DNA of 54,829 nt, taken from contig JAUYSY010000041.1 in assembly GCA_030696155.1 (NCBI GenBank), forward strand, positions 1 through 54,829, given 5' to 3'. Position numbers and translations under genes: made by a program. This stretch comes from Alphaproteobacteria bacterium (GTDB lineage: Bacteria > Pseudomonadota > Alphaproteobacteria > JAUXUR01). How positions within the stretch are numbered: position 1 is the first letter of the stretch; each line of letters starts with the position of its first letter. Below are positions 44,590-53,057 of the stretch, piece by piece. Below the pieces are notes generated by a model. It was not told where the DNA came from, searched no databases, and worked only from the letters and a program-made list of their open reading frames with translations.

Positions 44590-47250
44590 TCAAGCCACCT
44601 CTTTTACCTTACCCACCAAATTCACCAAAATATCAAATGCTTTAATAGGTGTTAACTCATCTAACACAATATTGCTTAAAATTGTATTAACAACTGATTG
44701 TTCTGGAATCACATTTTCTTTGGCCAACGATAATTTTTCTTTAAATAAGGGCAAATCAATCATATGATCACCTTCCTTCAATTTTTCTTTACCTTCAAGA
44801 AGTCCTAAAATCTGCTGCGCGCGATCAATCGCTTGTTTTGGCAAACCTGCTAATTGTGCCACATGAATCCCATAAGATCTATCAGCACTTCCCTTAATCA
44901 CTTCATGCAAAAAGATGATCGTATCTTCCCAATCTTTAACGTTCACCGTATAACAGCCCAAAGCTGGCAATGTTTCGGATAATTGCGTCAATTCATGATA
45001 ATGTGTTGCAAAAAGCGTGCGGCATTTATTTATATTATGCAAATATTCAAGACTCGACCAAGCAATCGATAGACCATCAAAGGTCGACGTCCCCCGTCCT
45101 ACTTCATCCAAAATAACCAAGGAATTAGGTGTTGCTTGATTCAAGATTGCAGCCGTTTCGACCATCTCCACCATAAAAGTTGACCTACCACGTGCTAAAT
45201 CATCGGACGCACCAATTCTAGACGACAAACGATCCACAATACCAATATGTGCAAAACTCGCCGGTACAAAACAACCCATTTGCGCCAAAATAACAATCAA
45301 CGCATTTTGACGTAAAAACGTACTTTTACCCGCCATATTGGGGCCAGTGATCAGCCAAATATACTCATCTTGATTTAACACACAATCATTGGGTACAAAA
45401 GGATCTGCTTTTTGCGCGATCAACGCTTTTTCAACGATTGGGTGGCGCCCTTTTTTGATATCGAGCATTCGAGAATCGTCAATGATTGGCTTTACCCAAT
45501 GACGGCTTTGGGCCAAATGCGCAAAATTAAGCAATACGTCTAACAAGGCGATTGATTGTGATGTATTCGCGATAATATCAGCCTCTTCTTGTATTTTACC
45601 CACAAGCATTTGAATGATTTCAAATTCAATCCCTAAGGCTTGCTCGCCCGCTTTACTAATTTTAACTTCAAGTTCAGATAATTCTTTGGTTGAAAATCGC
45701 ACAACATTCGCCAATGATTGGCGGTGAAAAAATTGTGCGTTCGCTAGTTTATCACTTTGTAAGGCTGTCACTTCAACAAAATAACCAAGAATATTATTAT
45801 GTTTTATCTTTAACGTATTAACGTTTGTTTGTTTAATATACTCCGCTTGAAGATTGGCGATTAATCTGGCGCTTTCATCACGAATTAGACGACATTCGTC
45901 AAGACTTGCATCATACCCTTTTTGAATAAGCCCTCCGTCTTTTAAATGAATTGGCAATTCATGTGCAAGTGTCGTATCCAATAAAGCTAAAAGAATATCG
46001 TGATTGGATAAATTTTGATTAATTTTTTGAAGTAAATCTGGCTTTTCTAATGTTGCCAATACATCCCTAATATGCATTGCGTGGTGGAGTGCATCTTTCA
46101 ATGCACCTAGATCTCGCGGTTTAAAGCGATTCAACACAATACGCGATAATGAACGCTCAAAATCTGCAATATTATTGAGTTTTTCACGTAAAGAAATGCG
46201 GGTAGCGGTTTCTGCCACAAAATAGGAAACGCAATCAAGACGTGCATTAATATGTGCGGGTGTTCGCAAAGGATTGCTTATGAAACCTGCCAATAATCGT
46301 GCACCTTGAGACGTTTGGGTTTCGTCAAGCGTTTCTAATAGCGATCCTTTTTTCGTCCCATTCAGCGATTTCAATAATTCTAAATTAAGACGTGTAGAGG
46401 GATCAATATCAAGATAAGTCTCTGGTTTTATCTGACGTGGTTTTGAAAGCCTAGGCAAATTCCCTTTTTGCGTTAAATCGAGATAATCAATTAAGGATCC
46501 TAATGCGATGATCTCTAAATTTGAAAATTGTCCAAAACTATCAATTGCTTGCACTTGATAAAAAGATAAAAGACGTTTTTCGGCATAAGATTGATCAAAA
46601 CGTCTAGGCGGTTGCGGACTTAATATCGGCTTAAACACACGTAAAAATTCGAACAGATCTGGATTTTGAATTTGTTTTTCAGAGACCAGCATTTCTTTAG
46701 GGTCAAGGCGCATCAAATAATTTTCGGCCTGATCAAAAGGAATATTCGTCGTCGATAAATTACCAGAGGATATATCTACCCACGAAAGCCCTACCCGTCC
46801 TTTATATTCCACGAATGACAACAAATAATTATGATCACGCGCATTGAGCAGATCTTCTTCAACCAACGTACCTGGCGTTATAAGACGCACAACGTCTCGC
46901 CTTACGATTGATTTAGCCCCACGCTTTTTGGCTTCAGCGGGATCTTCCATTTGTTCACAAATAGCAACCTTATGACCGGCCTTTATAAGCTTTTGTAAAT
47001 AAGCTTCATGCGCATGGACAGGCACGCCGCACATCGGAATTTCGACTTCCTGATGTTTCCCTCTTTTAGTGAGTGCGATATTTAATTCATTGGCTGCAAT
47101 AATTGCATCATCAAAAAAAAGTTCATAAAAATCACCCAGCCTAAAAAATAAAAGATAGCCTTCATATTTTTCTTTTATTTCAAAATATTGTGTCATTAAC
47201 GGCGTTGAATGACCTGAATTTTGGGCTTCGTTTTGATTAATATCTGACAT
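44590..47250 (-). CDS. mutS: DNA mismatch repair ATPase MutS
   Basis: Recognises mismatches and starts repair with MutL. 886 residues from ATG 47248-47250; an in-frame GTG at 47265 is the alternative, and neither has a strong ribosome site. Mismatch-binding domain with F-x-E motif region (LLFFRLGDFYELFFDDA), core and clamp domains, Walker A ITGPNMAGKSTFLRQ, DEVGRGTSTFDG (Walker B), and THYHEL. The C-terminus ends KVKEVA, two residues longer than the remnant at 42070-42228. A repeat lies upstream. Confidence 0.97.
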   Translation of the reverse strand: MSDINQNEAQNSGHSTPLMTQYFEIKEKYEGYLLFFRLGDFYELFFDDAIIAANELNIALTKRGKHQEVEIPMCGVPVHAHEAYLQKLIKAGHKVAICEQMEDPAEAKKRGAKSIVRRDVVRLITPGTLVEEDLLNARDHNYLLSFVEYKGRVGLSWVDISSGNLSTTNIPFDQAENYLMRLDPKEMLVSEKQIQNPDLFEFLRVFKPILSPQPPRRFDQSYAEKRLLSFYQVQAIDSFGQFSNLEIIALGSLIDYLDLTQKGNLPRLSKPRQIKPETYLDIDPSTRLNLELLKSLNGTKKGSLLETLDETQTSQGARLLAGFISNPLRTPAHINARLDCVSYFVAETATRISLREKLNNIADFERSLSRIVLNRFKPRDLGALKDALHHAMHIRDVLATLEKPDLLQKINQNLSNHDILLALLDTTLAHELPIHLKDGGLIQKGYDASLDECRLIRDESARLIANLQAEYIKQTNVNTLKIKHNNILGYFVEVTALQSDKLANAQFFHRQSLANVVRFSTKELSELEVKISKAGEQALGIEFEIIQMLVGKIQEEADIIANTSQSIALLDVLLNFAHLAQSRHWVKPIIDDSRMLDIKKGRHPIVEKALIAQKADPFVPNDCVLNQDEYIWLITGPNMAGKSTFLRQNALIVILAQMGCFVPASFAHIGIVDRLSSRIGASDDLARGRSTFMVEMVETAAILNQATPNSLVILDEVGRGTSTFDGLSIAWSSLEYLHNINKCRTLFATHYHELTQLSETLPALGCYTVNVKDWEDTIIFLHEVIKGSADRSYGIHVAQLAGLPKQAIDRAQQILGLLEGKEKLKEGDHMIDLPLFKEKLSLAKENVIPEQSVVNTILSNIVLDELTPIKAFDILVNLVGKVKEVA

Positions 47251-47282
47251 TTTACTCTGATTCACTAATTACTTCAATAACA

Positions 47283-47351
47283 ACTGGTCAGGTTATGTGA
47301 CAAAGCCTAGAGCGCAAAGCTGACGACGAATTTGTCCATAAGATGATCAGT
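47283..47351. repeat. Short long-hairpin-family element (B type, core deleted)
   Basis: Arms ACTGGTCAGGTTATGTGACA and TTTGTCCATAAGATGATCAG pair over most of their length. TGACGACGAATTTGTCCATA is the B-type signature, but the GTGTA..TACAT hairpin core is missing. Lies in the divergent gap between mutS and maeB. Confidence 0.65.
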
Positions 47352-47438
47352 AACATTTTTATAAAAGCAATGTTTGAAAGTTGCTCTAATAACACTTATA
47401 CTGGCTGATAGTCATTGTGTCACTGAAATATTGAGATC

Positions 47439-49700
47439 ATGGATCAAAAACGAATACATATTACGGAACAAGAAGTCTTGGATTTGCACTCAAATGGGCG
47501 TCCAGGCAAAATTGAAATTATGGCATCAAAACCATTAACAACACAACGCGATTTATCACTGGCTTATTCGCCAGGCGTTGCTATTCCTTGCTTGAAAATT
47601 CACGAAGACCCCTCGAAAGCCTATGATTACACGATCAAAGGTAACCTTGTCGCTGTTATTTCGAACGGGACGGCAGTATTGGGTCTTGGCAATTTAGGGG
47701 CACTCGCCTCAAAACCTGTCATGGAAGGTAAAGCGGTTCTTTTTAAAAGATTTGCCGATATTGATGCGATTGATCTTGAAGTCGATACTGAAAATGTGGA
47801 TGAATTTGTAAATTCCATTCGCTTTTTAGGCAAAAGTTTTGGCGGTATTAATCTTGAAGATATCAAGGCGCCTGAATGCTTTTTAATCGAAAAAGCGCTG
47901 CAAGAAAAACTCGATATCCCCGTTTTTCACGATGATCAGCATGGTACCGCTATTATTGCCGCCGCTGGTTTCATAAACGCACTTGATATTACAGGCAGAA
48001 CGCTTGAAAAAACAAAAATTGTTGTCAATGGTGCAGGATCTGCGGGTATTGCTTGTACGGAGCTTCTTAAAAAATTAGGCGTACCCTCTAAAAACATCAT
48101 TTTATGCGATACAAAGGGCACGATTTATAAAGGCCGTAAAGAGGGCATGAATCAATGGAAAGAAGCCCATGCCGTTGAAACCAACAAAAGAACTTTAGCC
48201 GAAGCAATGGAAGGCGCCGATGTTTTTTTAGGGCTCTCCGTTAAAGGCGCTGTAACACCTGATATGGTCGCCTCTATGGCCGGAAAACCTATTATTTTTG
48301 CCATGGCCAATCCTGATCCCGAAATTTCACCAGAAGAAGTTAAAAAAATTCGCGGTGACGCTATCATTGCAACCGGTCGATCCGATTACGTTAACCAAAT
48401 TAATAACGTATTAGGTTTTCCCTATATTTTCCGTGGCGCACTCGATGTCAGAGCATCCACAATTAACGACGAAATGAAGATTGCTGCAGCGCATGCACTT
48501 GCGAAATTAGCCCGTTATGGGGCGCCAGAAGAAGTAGGGAGTGCTTATTCAGGCCGATTGCTTCAATACGGCCCAGATTACATCATTCCAGTTCCTTTTG
48601 ACCCTAGACTTATTGTTGAAGTGCCCTTGGCTGTTGCAAAAGCTGCGATGGAGACAGGTGTTGCGCGAAAACCTATTGATATCACTGAATATAGACGCAC
48701 TTTAAGCGGCAGGACAGATCCAATATTCGCCAATATGCAGCGCATTTTCGAAGAAGTCCGCCAAAGGCCACGTACTCTTATTTTTTCTGAAGGCGAAGAA
48801 GAGCGCATGATTCGCGCTGCCATTAGCTATTGCCATGGCGGCTATGGCAAGGCCATTTTAATAGGTTATGCCGAACGCATTAAGAAAAAAGTGCTGGAAT
48901 TAAAGCTCGATTTGCCGGAAGAACTTACCATTCATGACGCAAGTGTGGATAAACATCGCGAGCAATATATCGATTTCCTCTATAATCGTATGCAACGTTT
49001 TGGATATTTACATCGGGATTGCAAACGATTTGTGAATCACGATCGTAATGTTTTATCAGCTTGCATGGTTGCTAATGGTCACGCAGATGCGATGGTCACG
49101 GGCATCACGCGCCACTACACACAAATTTTCCAATCAATGTCTATGGTTTTAAATCCTCGACCAGGCGCACAAGTTTTTGGCTTATCCATTGTTGTATCCA
49201 AAGATCAAACCGTTTTCATTGCTGATACGTCAGTCAATGATACACCAAGTGCTGAACAAATTGCATCGATCGCCATTCAAAGCGCTGCCAAAGCCCGTAA
49301 AATGGGCCATATACCGCGTGTTGCCCTTTTATCCTATTCAACTTATGGCAATCCACCAACTGAAAAAGTAGAGCGCCTTAAAAAAGCAATCGCAATTCTG
49401 GATAAATGGAATGTTGATTTTGAATATGATGGCGAGATGGCAGCTGATGTCGCACTCGACCATGAACTCATTAAATTATATCCATTCACGCGGTTGTCAG
49501 GTCCTGCCAATATCTTGATCATGCCAGGCCTTCACAGCGCCAATATATCAGTTAAATTGCTTCATCAATTAGGGCGTGCAAGCGTCATTGGACCCTTATT
49601 GGTTGGTCTTGATAAATCAGCACAAATTGTATCCATGGGTGCAAGCGTTACAGATATCATGAACGCAGCCGTGATGGCCGCACACGATGCTTTGGGGTAA
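47439..49700 (+). CDS. maeB: NADP-dependent malic enzyme fused to a phosphotransacetylase-like domain
   Basis: Decarboxylates malate to pyruvate with NADP. 753 residues, the normal length of MaeB hybrid enzymes. The malic enzyme half (1-430) shows LAYSPGVAIPCL, the catalytic Lys region, VFHDDQHGTAIIAAA, and NAD(P) site VVNGAGSAGIACTELL. The C-terminal half (about 430-753) is a phosphotransacetylase-like, usually regulatory, domain (LSGPANILIMPGLHSANISV). Function in carbon metabolism: feeding pyruvate and NADPH from TCA intermediates or host-derived amino acids. Terminator follows. Confidence 0.96.
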   Translation: MDQKRIHITEQEVLDLHSNGRPGKIEIMASKPLTTQRDLSLAYSPGVAIPCLKIHEDPSKAYDYTIKGNLVAVISNGTAVLGLGNLGALASKPVMEGKAVLFKRFADIDAIDLEVDTENVDEFVNSIRFLGKSFGGINLEDIKAPECFLIEKALQEKLDIPVFHDDQHGTAIIAAAGFINALDITGRTLEKTKIVVNGAGSAGIACTELLKKLGVPSKNIILCDTKGTIYKGRKEGMNQWKEAHAVETNKRTLAEAMEGADVFLGLSVKGAVTPDMVASMAGKPIIFAMANPDPEISPEEVKKIRGDAIIATGRSDYVNQINNVLGFPYIFRGALDVRASTINDEMKIAAAHALAKLARYGAPEEVGSAYSGRLLQYGPDYIIPVPFDPRLIVEVPLAVAKAAMETGVARKPIDITEYRRTLSGRTDPIFANMQRIFEEVRQRPRTLIFSEGEEERMIRAAISYCHGGYGKAILIGYAERIKKKVLELKLDLPEELTIHDASVDKHREQYIDFLYNRMQRFGYLHRDCKRFVNHDRNVLSACMVANGHADAMVTGITRHYTQIFQSMSMVLNPRPGAQVFGLSIVVSKDQTVFIADTSVNDTPSAEQIASIAIQSAAKARKMGHIPRVALLSYSTYGNPPTEKVERLKKAIAILDKWNVDFEYDGEMAADVALDHELIKLYPFTRLSGPANILIMPGLHSANISVKLLHQLGRASVIGPLLVGLDKSAQIVSMGASVTDIMNAAVMAAHDALG

Positions 49701-49715
49701 TTAAAAGATAATCAT

Positions 49716-49745
49716 AGAGGTAAATAAAAAAATATTTACCTCTTT
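49716..49745 (+). terminator. Rho-independent terminator after maeB
   Basis: AGAGGTAAATA (from 49716) pairs with TATTTACCTCT (ending 49743) around an A-rich loop, followed by TT. It sits 15 bp after the maeB stop. Confidence 0.75.
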
Positions 49746-49887
49746 AAAGAAACAAACATACAAAAAAATGTAAAGTTTTATTAAAAAGCATTTATGAAAT
49801 ATTCGTTATATATTACAAAATTAAAAAATTTGAAATTTCGCTCTATTCGCTTTAAAATATATTTTTAAAACACTTAAGGACTAGAAA

Positions 49888-50244
49888 ATGACCTCCATTG
49901 TAAAAAAAATTGTATTGTTATGTGCAACCATTGCATTCACAAACACTGTCTCAGCACAAAACTGGCCTATTTTTTCTACACAAGACCTGAATCAGGATTA
50001 TATAAAAATAAATCATGATCCATTACTCAACGCAGAAAGCAAATTTTATGATAATCTTTACAGATATGATCTCGACTTAAATAAACGCAATATTCATTTT
50101 CTAAATATTCTTATTATATGTAATAAAGCTGACGTTAAACTTATGCCACAAGACAAAGAATCAATTGAAGATAAAACAATCTATACTGTTTATATAAATG
50201 ATACAGAATTAGAAAAAATTGAGATAAAAAGAAAACGTCATTGA
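49888..50244 (+). CDS. Small secreted protein of unknown function
   Basis: 118 residues. Signal peptide MTSIVKKIVLLCATIAFTNT, ending VSAQ. The mature part is polar with several Tyr/Asn/Asp and one Cys (IICNKADVKLMPQ), a short hydrophobic strand (HFLNILIIC) and a basic C-terminus (KIEIKRKRH). AAGGACT precedes the ATG at a normal distance. No relatives recognised; no operon partner. Supported mainly by signal peptide and start context. Confidence 0.55.
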   Translation: MTSIVKKIVLLCATIAFTNTVSAQNWPIFSTQDLNQDYIKINHDPLLNAESKFYDNLYRYDLDLNKRNIHFLNILIICNKADVKLMPQDKESIEDKTIYTVYINDTELEKIEIKRKRH

Positions 50245-50284
50245 ATAATCTCTTTTTATAAAATGCATTGTAACTACCCAGCCC

Positions 50285-50436
50285 CCCTGCTACGCCCCGC
50301 TGCTTGACCGCGATGTCTACAAAACCTATTGAAAAGCCTCGATAAATCCATTGTCGAGCTCCTGCACAATGGACCCCGTGGGACTTGCCGCGGGAAGTAG
50401 AAATTTATAGTCTTTTCAAGTCATTTCACTATACAT
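50285..50436. repeat. GC-rich palindromic repeat (CCTACG.CCCGCG type, copy 2)
   Basis: Diverged copy of 26158-26306: CTACGCCCCGCTGCTTGACC, GAAAAGCCTCGATAAATCCATT, CCGCGGGAAGTAG and the tail TTTTCAAGTCATTTCACTAT. The arms carry more mismatches than in the first copy. Confidence 0.7.
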
Positions 50437-50452
50437 TTGCTTTTTTTAAAAT

Positions 50453-50464
50453 TTGTAACTACAA
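50453..50464. promoter_or_regulatory. Palindrome upstream of mazE, candidate autoregulatory operator
   Basis: TTGTAACTACAA is a near-perfect palindrome (TTGTA/TACAA) 24 bp upstream of the antitoxin ATG, which has AGAAGGAG as ribosome site. AbrB/MazE-type antitoxins with their toxins normally repress their own promoter at such sites. Confidence 0.4.
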
Positions 50465-50487
50465 TGTAATTATAGAAGGAGATTATT

Positions 50488-50739
50488 ATGAAAGCTCATA
50501 TTGTACAAATAGGCCATTCTAAGGGCATCAGAATCCCAAAAACACTTATTGAGCAATGCGGTTTTGGTGATATTGTCAATATCCAAGTTCAAGACCATTC
50601 CATCATCCTTACGCCGTATAAAAAAAGAGAAAATTGGGCAAAAGCTTTTGAAGAAATGGCACAGAAAAAAGATGATACTCTTTTAGATATAGACAATATT
50701 CAATCCTCTTTTGACAAGGATGAATGGGAATGGAGCTAA
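50488..50739 (+). CDS. MazE/PemI-type antitoxin (AbrB fold)
   Basis: 83 residues. N-terminal swapped-hairpin AbrB/MazE DNA-binding motif (KAHIVQIGHSKGIRIPKTLI, then GDIVNIQVQDHSIILTP), then a C-terminal tail rich in acidic and Trp residues (NWAKAFEEMAQ, FDKDEWEWS) that would block the toxin. AGAAGGAG precedes the ATG. It overlaps the toxin gene by 16 nt. Antitoxin role follows from this pairing. Confidence 0.9.
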   Translation: MKAHIVQIGHSKGIRIPKTLIEQCGFGDIVNIQVQDHSIILTPYKKRENWAKAFEEMAQKKDDTLLDIDNIQSSFDKDEWEWS

Positions 50740-51053
50740 ATAGATTTGATGTTCTGCTTATCAATCTCGACCCAACCTTAGGCTCTGAAATAAAAAAAAC
50801 ACGCCCTTGTGTTATCATATCTCCCAATGAAATGAATCATTACTTAAATACAATTATTGTGGCACCGATGACGAGCACCATCACACATTACCCAACACGC
50901 ATTGATTTAGAGTTTGATCATAAAAAAGGAAGTATTGCCCTCGATCAAATAAGAACAATAAATCGTGTGCGTATTGTCAAAAAACTTGGACAAGTAGATA
51001 AAAAGACACAAACAAAAATCATTAATGTTTTACTAGAAATGTTTGACGAATAA
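50724..51053 (+). CDS. MazF/PemK-type endoribonuclease toxin
   Basis: 109 residues. PemK/MazF fold with the start FDVLLINLDPTLGSEIKKTRPCVIISP and later TIIVAPMTSTI, DHKKGSIALDQIRTI, which contain the conserved Arg and Thr/Ser of the RNase active site. Such toxins cut mRNA when the antitoxin is degraded. Start ATG 50724 (AGGATGA upstream) or ATG 50730. It forms a toxin-antitoxin operon with the upstream gene and is followed after 65 bp by an array of membrane proteins. Confidence 0.92.
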   Translation: MGMELNRFDVLLINLDPTLGSEIKKTRPCVIISPNEMNHYLNTIIVAPMTSTITHYPTRIDLEFDHKKGSIALDQIRTINRVRIVKKLGQVDKKTQTKIINVLLEMFDE

Positions 51054-51118
51054 ACATTAACCTTTACTTAATATTCTCCATCTTAGACTAAGACGTGATC
51101 GCTAAATATGGAGAAGAA

Positions 51119-51544
51119 ATGTACAGATTCATAGTTTATACCCAACTAACTTTAATCTTGTTATTAATCTTCTTAAATACCTACGTTAGAACTATTGCTA
51201 CATGGCAAACGCACCCTATGTACATTATTTTTCTAGGTGTTTTTTGGATTATCTTTATTGGATTTCAATTTTACATCTTTAAAATAAGCAAAACAGAACC
51301 CTTTAAAGAAACACAAAAAAAATATCTAATAAAACGCGTTCAAAAAGGAATGCTCCATTATATAATTTTATACGGAACATTAGGTACAATTCTACTTCCA
51401 TTAGCACTAGTTCTAGTAGATTACATCGAAAATCCTATTTTCAATTTTTCCTATCATTACCTTTGGCCTGGACTTTTGGGATATCCTTTTGCATATTTAA
51501 TGTGGATAGTTGAAAAAAAGAATTACGATAAAATAAAAAATTAA
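51119..51544 (+). CDS. Four-helix membrane protein, tandem paralogue 1
   Basis: 141 residues from ATG 51119 (GGAGAAGAA upstream; an ATG-like start eight codons earlier is rejected). Four hydrophobic segments: near 3-23, 34-55, 83-106 and 118-135. A charged cytoplasmic linker (KTEPFKETQKKYLIKRVQKG) lies between helix 2 and 3. The C-terminal half has the array's shared pattern YG...T, (D/R)YI.NP, F.YH.LW.G.(L/I)GYP.AYL.WIV.KK. No known family. First of four same-strand paralogues separated by 14-50 bp, so one operon. Confidence 0.7.
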   Translation: MYRFIVYTQLTLILLLIFLNTYVRTIATWQTHPMYIIFLGVFWIIFIGFQFYIFKISKTEPFKETQKKYLIKRVQKGMLHYIILYGTLGTILLPLALVLVDYIENPIFNFSYHYLWPGLLGYPFAYLMWIVEKKNYDKIKN

Positions 51545-51563
51545 TGATTTTAAGGAGAAAAAA

Positions 51564-51977
51564 ATGTATAGACTGTCACAATATATCTTTATAACACTTT
51601 TTCTTTTAATGGCGTTCTTAAACCCTTACATCATTCGAATTTATAATTCGCATACTGCCATGACTTTAAACGTCATAATGTTAATTGTCCTTATCTTAGC
51701 TGGATTTTATGTATATAAAATGAGCAAAACAAAAGAGGGTAAAGAAACATCCAAAAATGATCTAATAAAAAGAGTTCAAAAAGGAATGCTCTATTATCTT
51801 GCTGTATACGGAACATGTATTACAATCTTCTATCCATTGGCAGGGATCCTTTCTAGGTATATCAGTAATCCTTCTATCGATTTTCCCTACCATCTATTGT
51901 GGGCTGGATTAATAGGATATCCATTAGCCTATTTAGTGTGGATAGTTGATAAAAAACGCTACGAAAAAATGAAATAA
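51564..51977 (+). CDS. Four-helix membrane protein, tandem paralogue 2
   Basis: 137 residues; AAGGAGAAAAAA before the ATG. Same layout as paralogue 1, with closest similarity in DLIKRVQKGMLYYLAVYGT and YPLAYLVWIVDKKRYEKMK. The first two helices are diverged (MYRLSQYIFITLFLLMAFLN). It therefore arose by gene duplication with conservation concentrated in the C-terminal half. Confidence 0.7.
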   Translation: MYRLSQYIFITLFLLMAFLNPYIIRIYNSHTAMTLNVIMLIVLILAGFYVYKMSKTKEGKETSKNDLIKRVQKGMLYYLAVYGTCITIFYPLAGILSRYISNPSIDFPYHLLWAGLIGYPLAYLVWIVDKKRYEKMK

Positions 51978-52003
51978 TTTTCCAGTAGGTTATGGAGAAA
52001 AAA

Positions 52004-52453
52004 ATGAAATACAGAAATTACCTTCCAATAATTTTATTTTTTTCATTAATATTTCTAACAAAATATGCAGACCGTGTTGCAGATATGGATTTAGCAGAAA
52101 GCTGGAAAACACATCCCTTTCTTTTAGGTTTTACAATTGCACTTTGGATTTTCTACTTTGCTTATGCTTTGTATATGATTAAACTCAACAGAATAGAATC
52201 ACGCAAGGAGTCCTATAAAGAAGAACAAAAAAAATACTTAAAGAAAAATATTGAAATAGGTGTTTTTTTGTATATTGCAAAATACGGAACAATAGCCACA
52301 ATATTATCTCCATCAGTGATTATAATTATGAAATACATCGGGAATCCTTCTATAGATTTCCCCTATCATCTATTTTGGATTGGAATATTAGGATATCCGT
52401 TAGCTTATTTAGCGTGGATAGTCGAAAAGAAGCGCTTTGAAAAACTAAAATAA
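52004..52453 (+). CDS. Four-helix membrane protein, tandem paralogue 3
   Basis: 149 residues from ATG 52004 (GGAGAAAAAA directly upstream, matching the other copies; ATG 51992 is rejected). Longest linker of the four (RIESRKESYKEEQKKYLKKN). The C-terminal module IGNPSIDFPYHLFWIGILGYP.AYLAWIVEKKRFEK is nearly the same as in paralogue 2. Helix 1-2 region resembles paralogue 1 in the TWKTHP/TWQTHP motif. Confidence 0.7.
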   Translation: MKYRNYLPIILFFSLIFLTKYADRVADMDLAESWKTHPFLLGFTIALWIFYFAYALYMIKLNRIESRKESYKEEQKKYLKKNIEIGVFLYIAKYGTIATILSPSVIIIMKYIGNPSIDFPYHLFWIGILGYPLAYLAWIVEKKRFEKLK

Positions 52454-52484
52454 ATCTTTTATTTTATTACAAAGGAGAAAAAAA

Positions 52485-52901
52485 ATGAACCAAAAGAAAA
52501 TAATTATTCCATCGATACTACTTATTTTAACTTTATTTTCAACTGTATACATACGCCGAATTGCTGAAAATAATACGACGATTATCGTAATATCTTATAT
52601 ATTTTTTGCCTGTTGTTTTATCGCCTTTGTTGCGTATCTATGGAAACTTGAAAAAATGATGTCCAAAGAAGAACGTAAAAAATATCTAGAACAAACAATC
52701 GAAAAAGGAAGTGGTTATTTTGTATTAAAAGCTGGCACCTGCTTTAGTGTTTTATATATACTCTTCACAATTACCTTAAAATATATTGAAAATCCTAACA
52801 TTAGTTTTCCATATAACAACTTATGGGATATATGGATTGGTTATGTGTGGGCAATTCTTATGTGGATCATAATGAAAAGAAAATACGAGAAAATGAAATA
52901 A
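52485..52901 (+). CDS. Four-helix membrane protein, tandem paralogue 4
   Basis: 138 residues; AAAGGAGAAAAAA precedes the ATG. Most diverged copy: linker MSKEERKKYLEQTIEKGSGY, then GTCFSVLYILFTI, IENPNISFPYNNLWDIWIGY and WIIMKRKYEKMK. It ends 20 bp before the decayed hipA stub on the opposite strand. Role unknown; its position after a toxin-antitoxin pair may be accidental or may mark an accessory island. Confidence 0.68.
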   Translation: MNQKKIIIPSILLILTLFSTVYIRRIAENNTTIIVISYIFFACCFIAFVAYLWKLEKMMSKEERKKYLEQTIEKGSGYFVLKAGTCFSVLYILFTITLKYIENPNISFPYNNLWDIWIGYVWAILMWIIMKRKYEKMK

Positions 52902-52921
52902 ATACACTTAAAACACCAAGC

Positions 52922-53053
52922 CTATTTGCCTAGAATTCTTTTAATATAATTTTCATCGTAACAAAAACCAAGAATCGCTGCCTCTGAATAAAGAGTCCCT
53001 ACATAATCATCATGAAGAAAAACAGATAGATTTTGTCTTTTACCAACTATCAT
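52922..53053 (-). pseudogene. hipA: hipA stub (N-terminal fragment only)
   Basis: A 43-codon frame beginning ATG 53051-53053, 4 bp after the hipB stop, reads MIVGKRQNLSVFLHDDYVGT then FCYDENYIKRILGK and stops. The pattern L.V.L....VG.L....(I/L).F.YDE.Y matches the N-terminal domain of HipA toxins (normally over 400 residues with a Ser/Thr kinase domain). The kinase domain is absent. So the module has lost its toxin. Too short to be a functional HipA. Confidence 0.7.
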
Positions 53054-53057
53054 CTGA

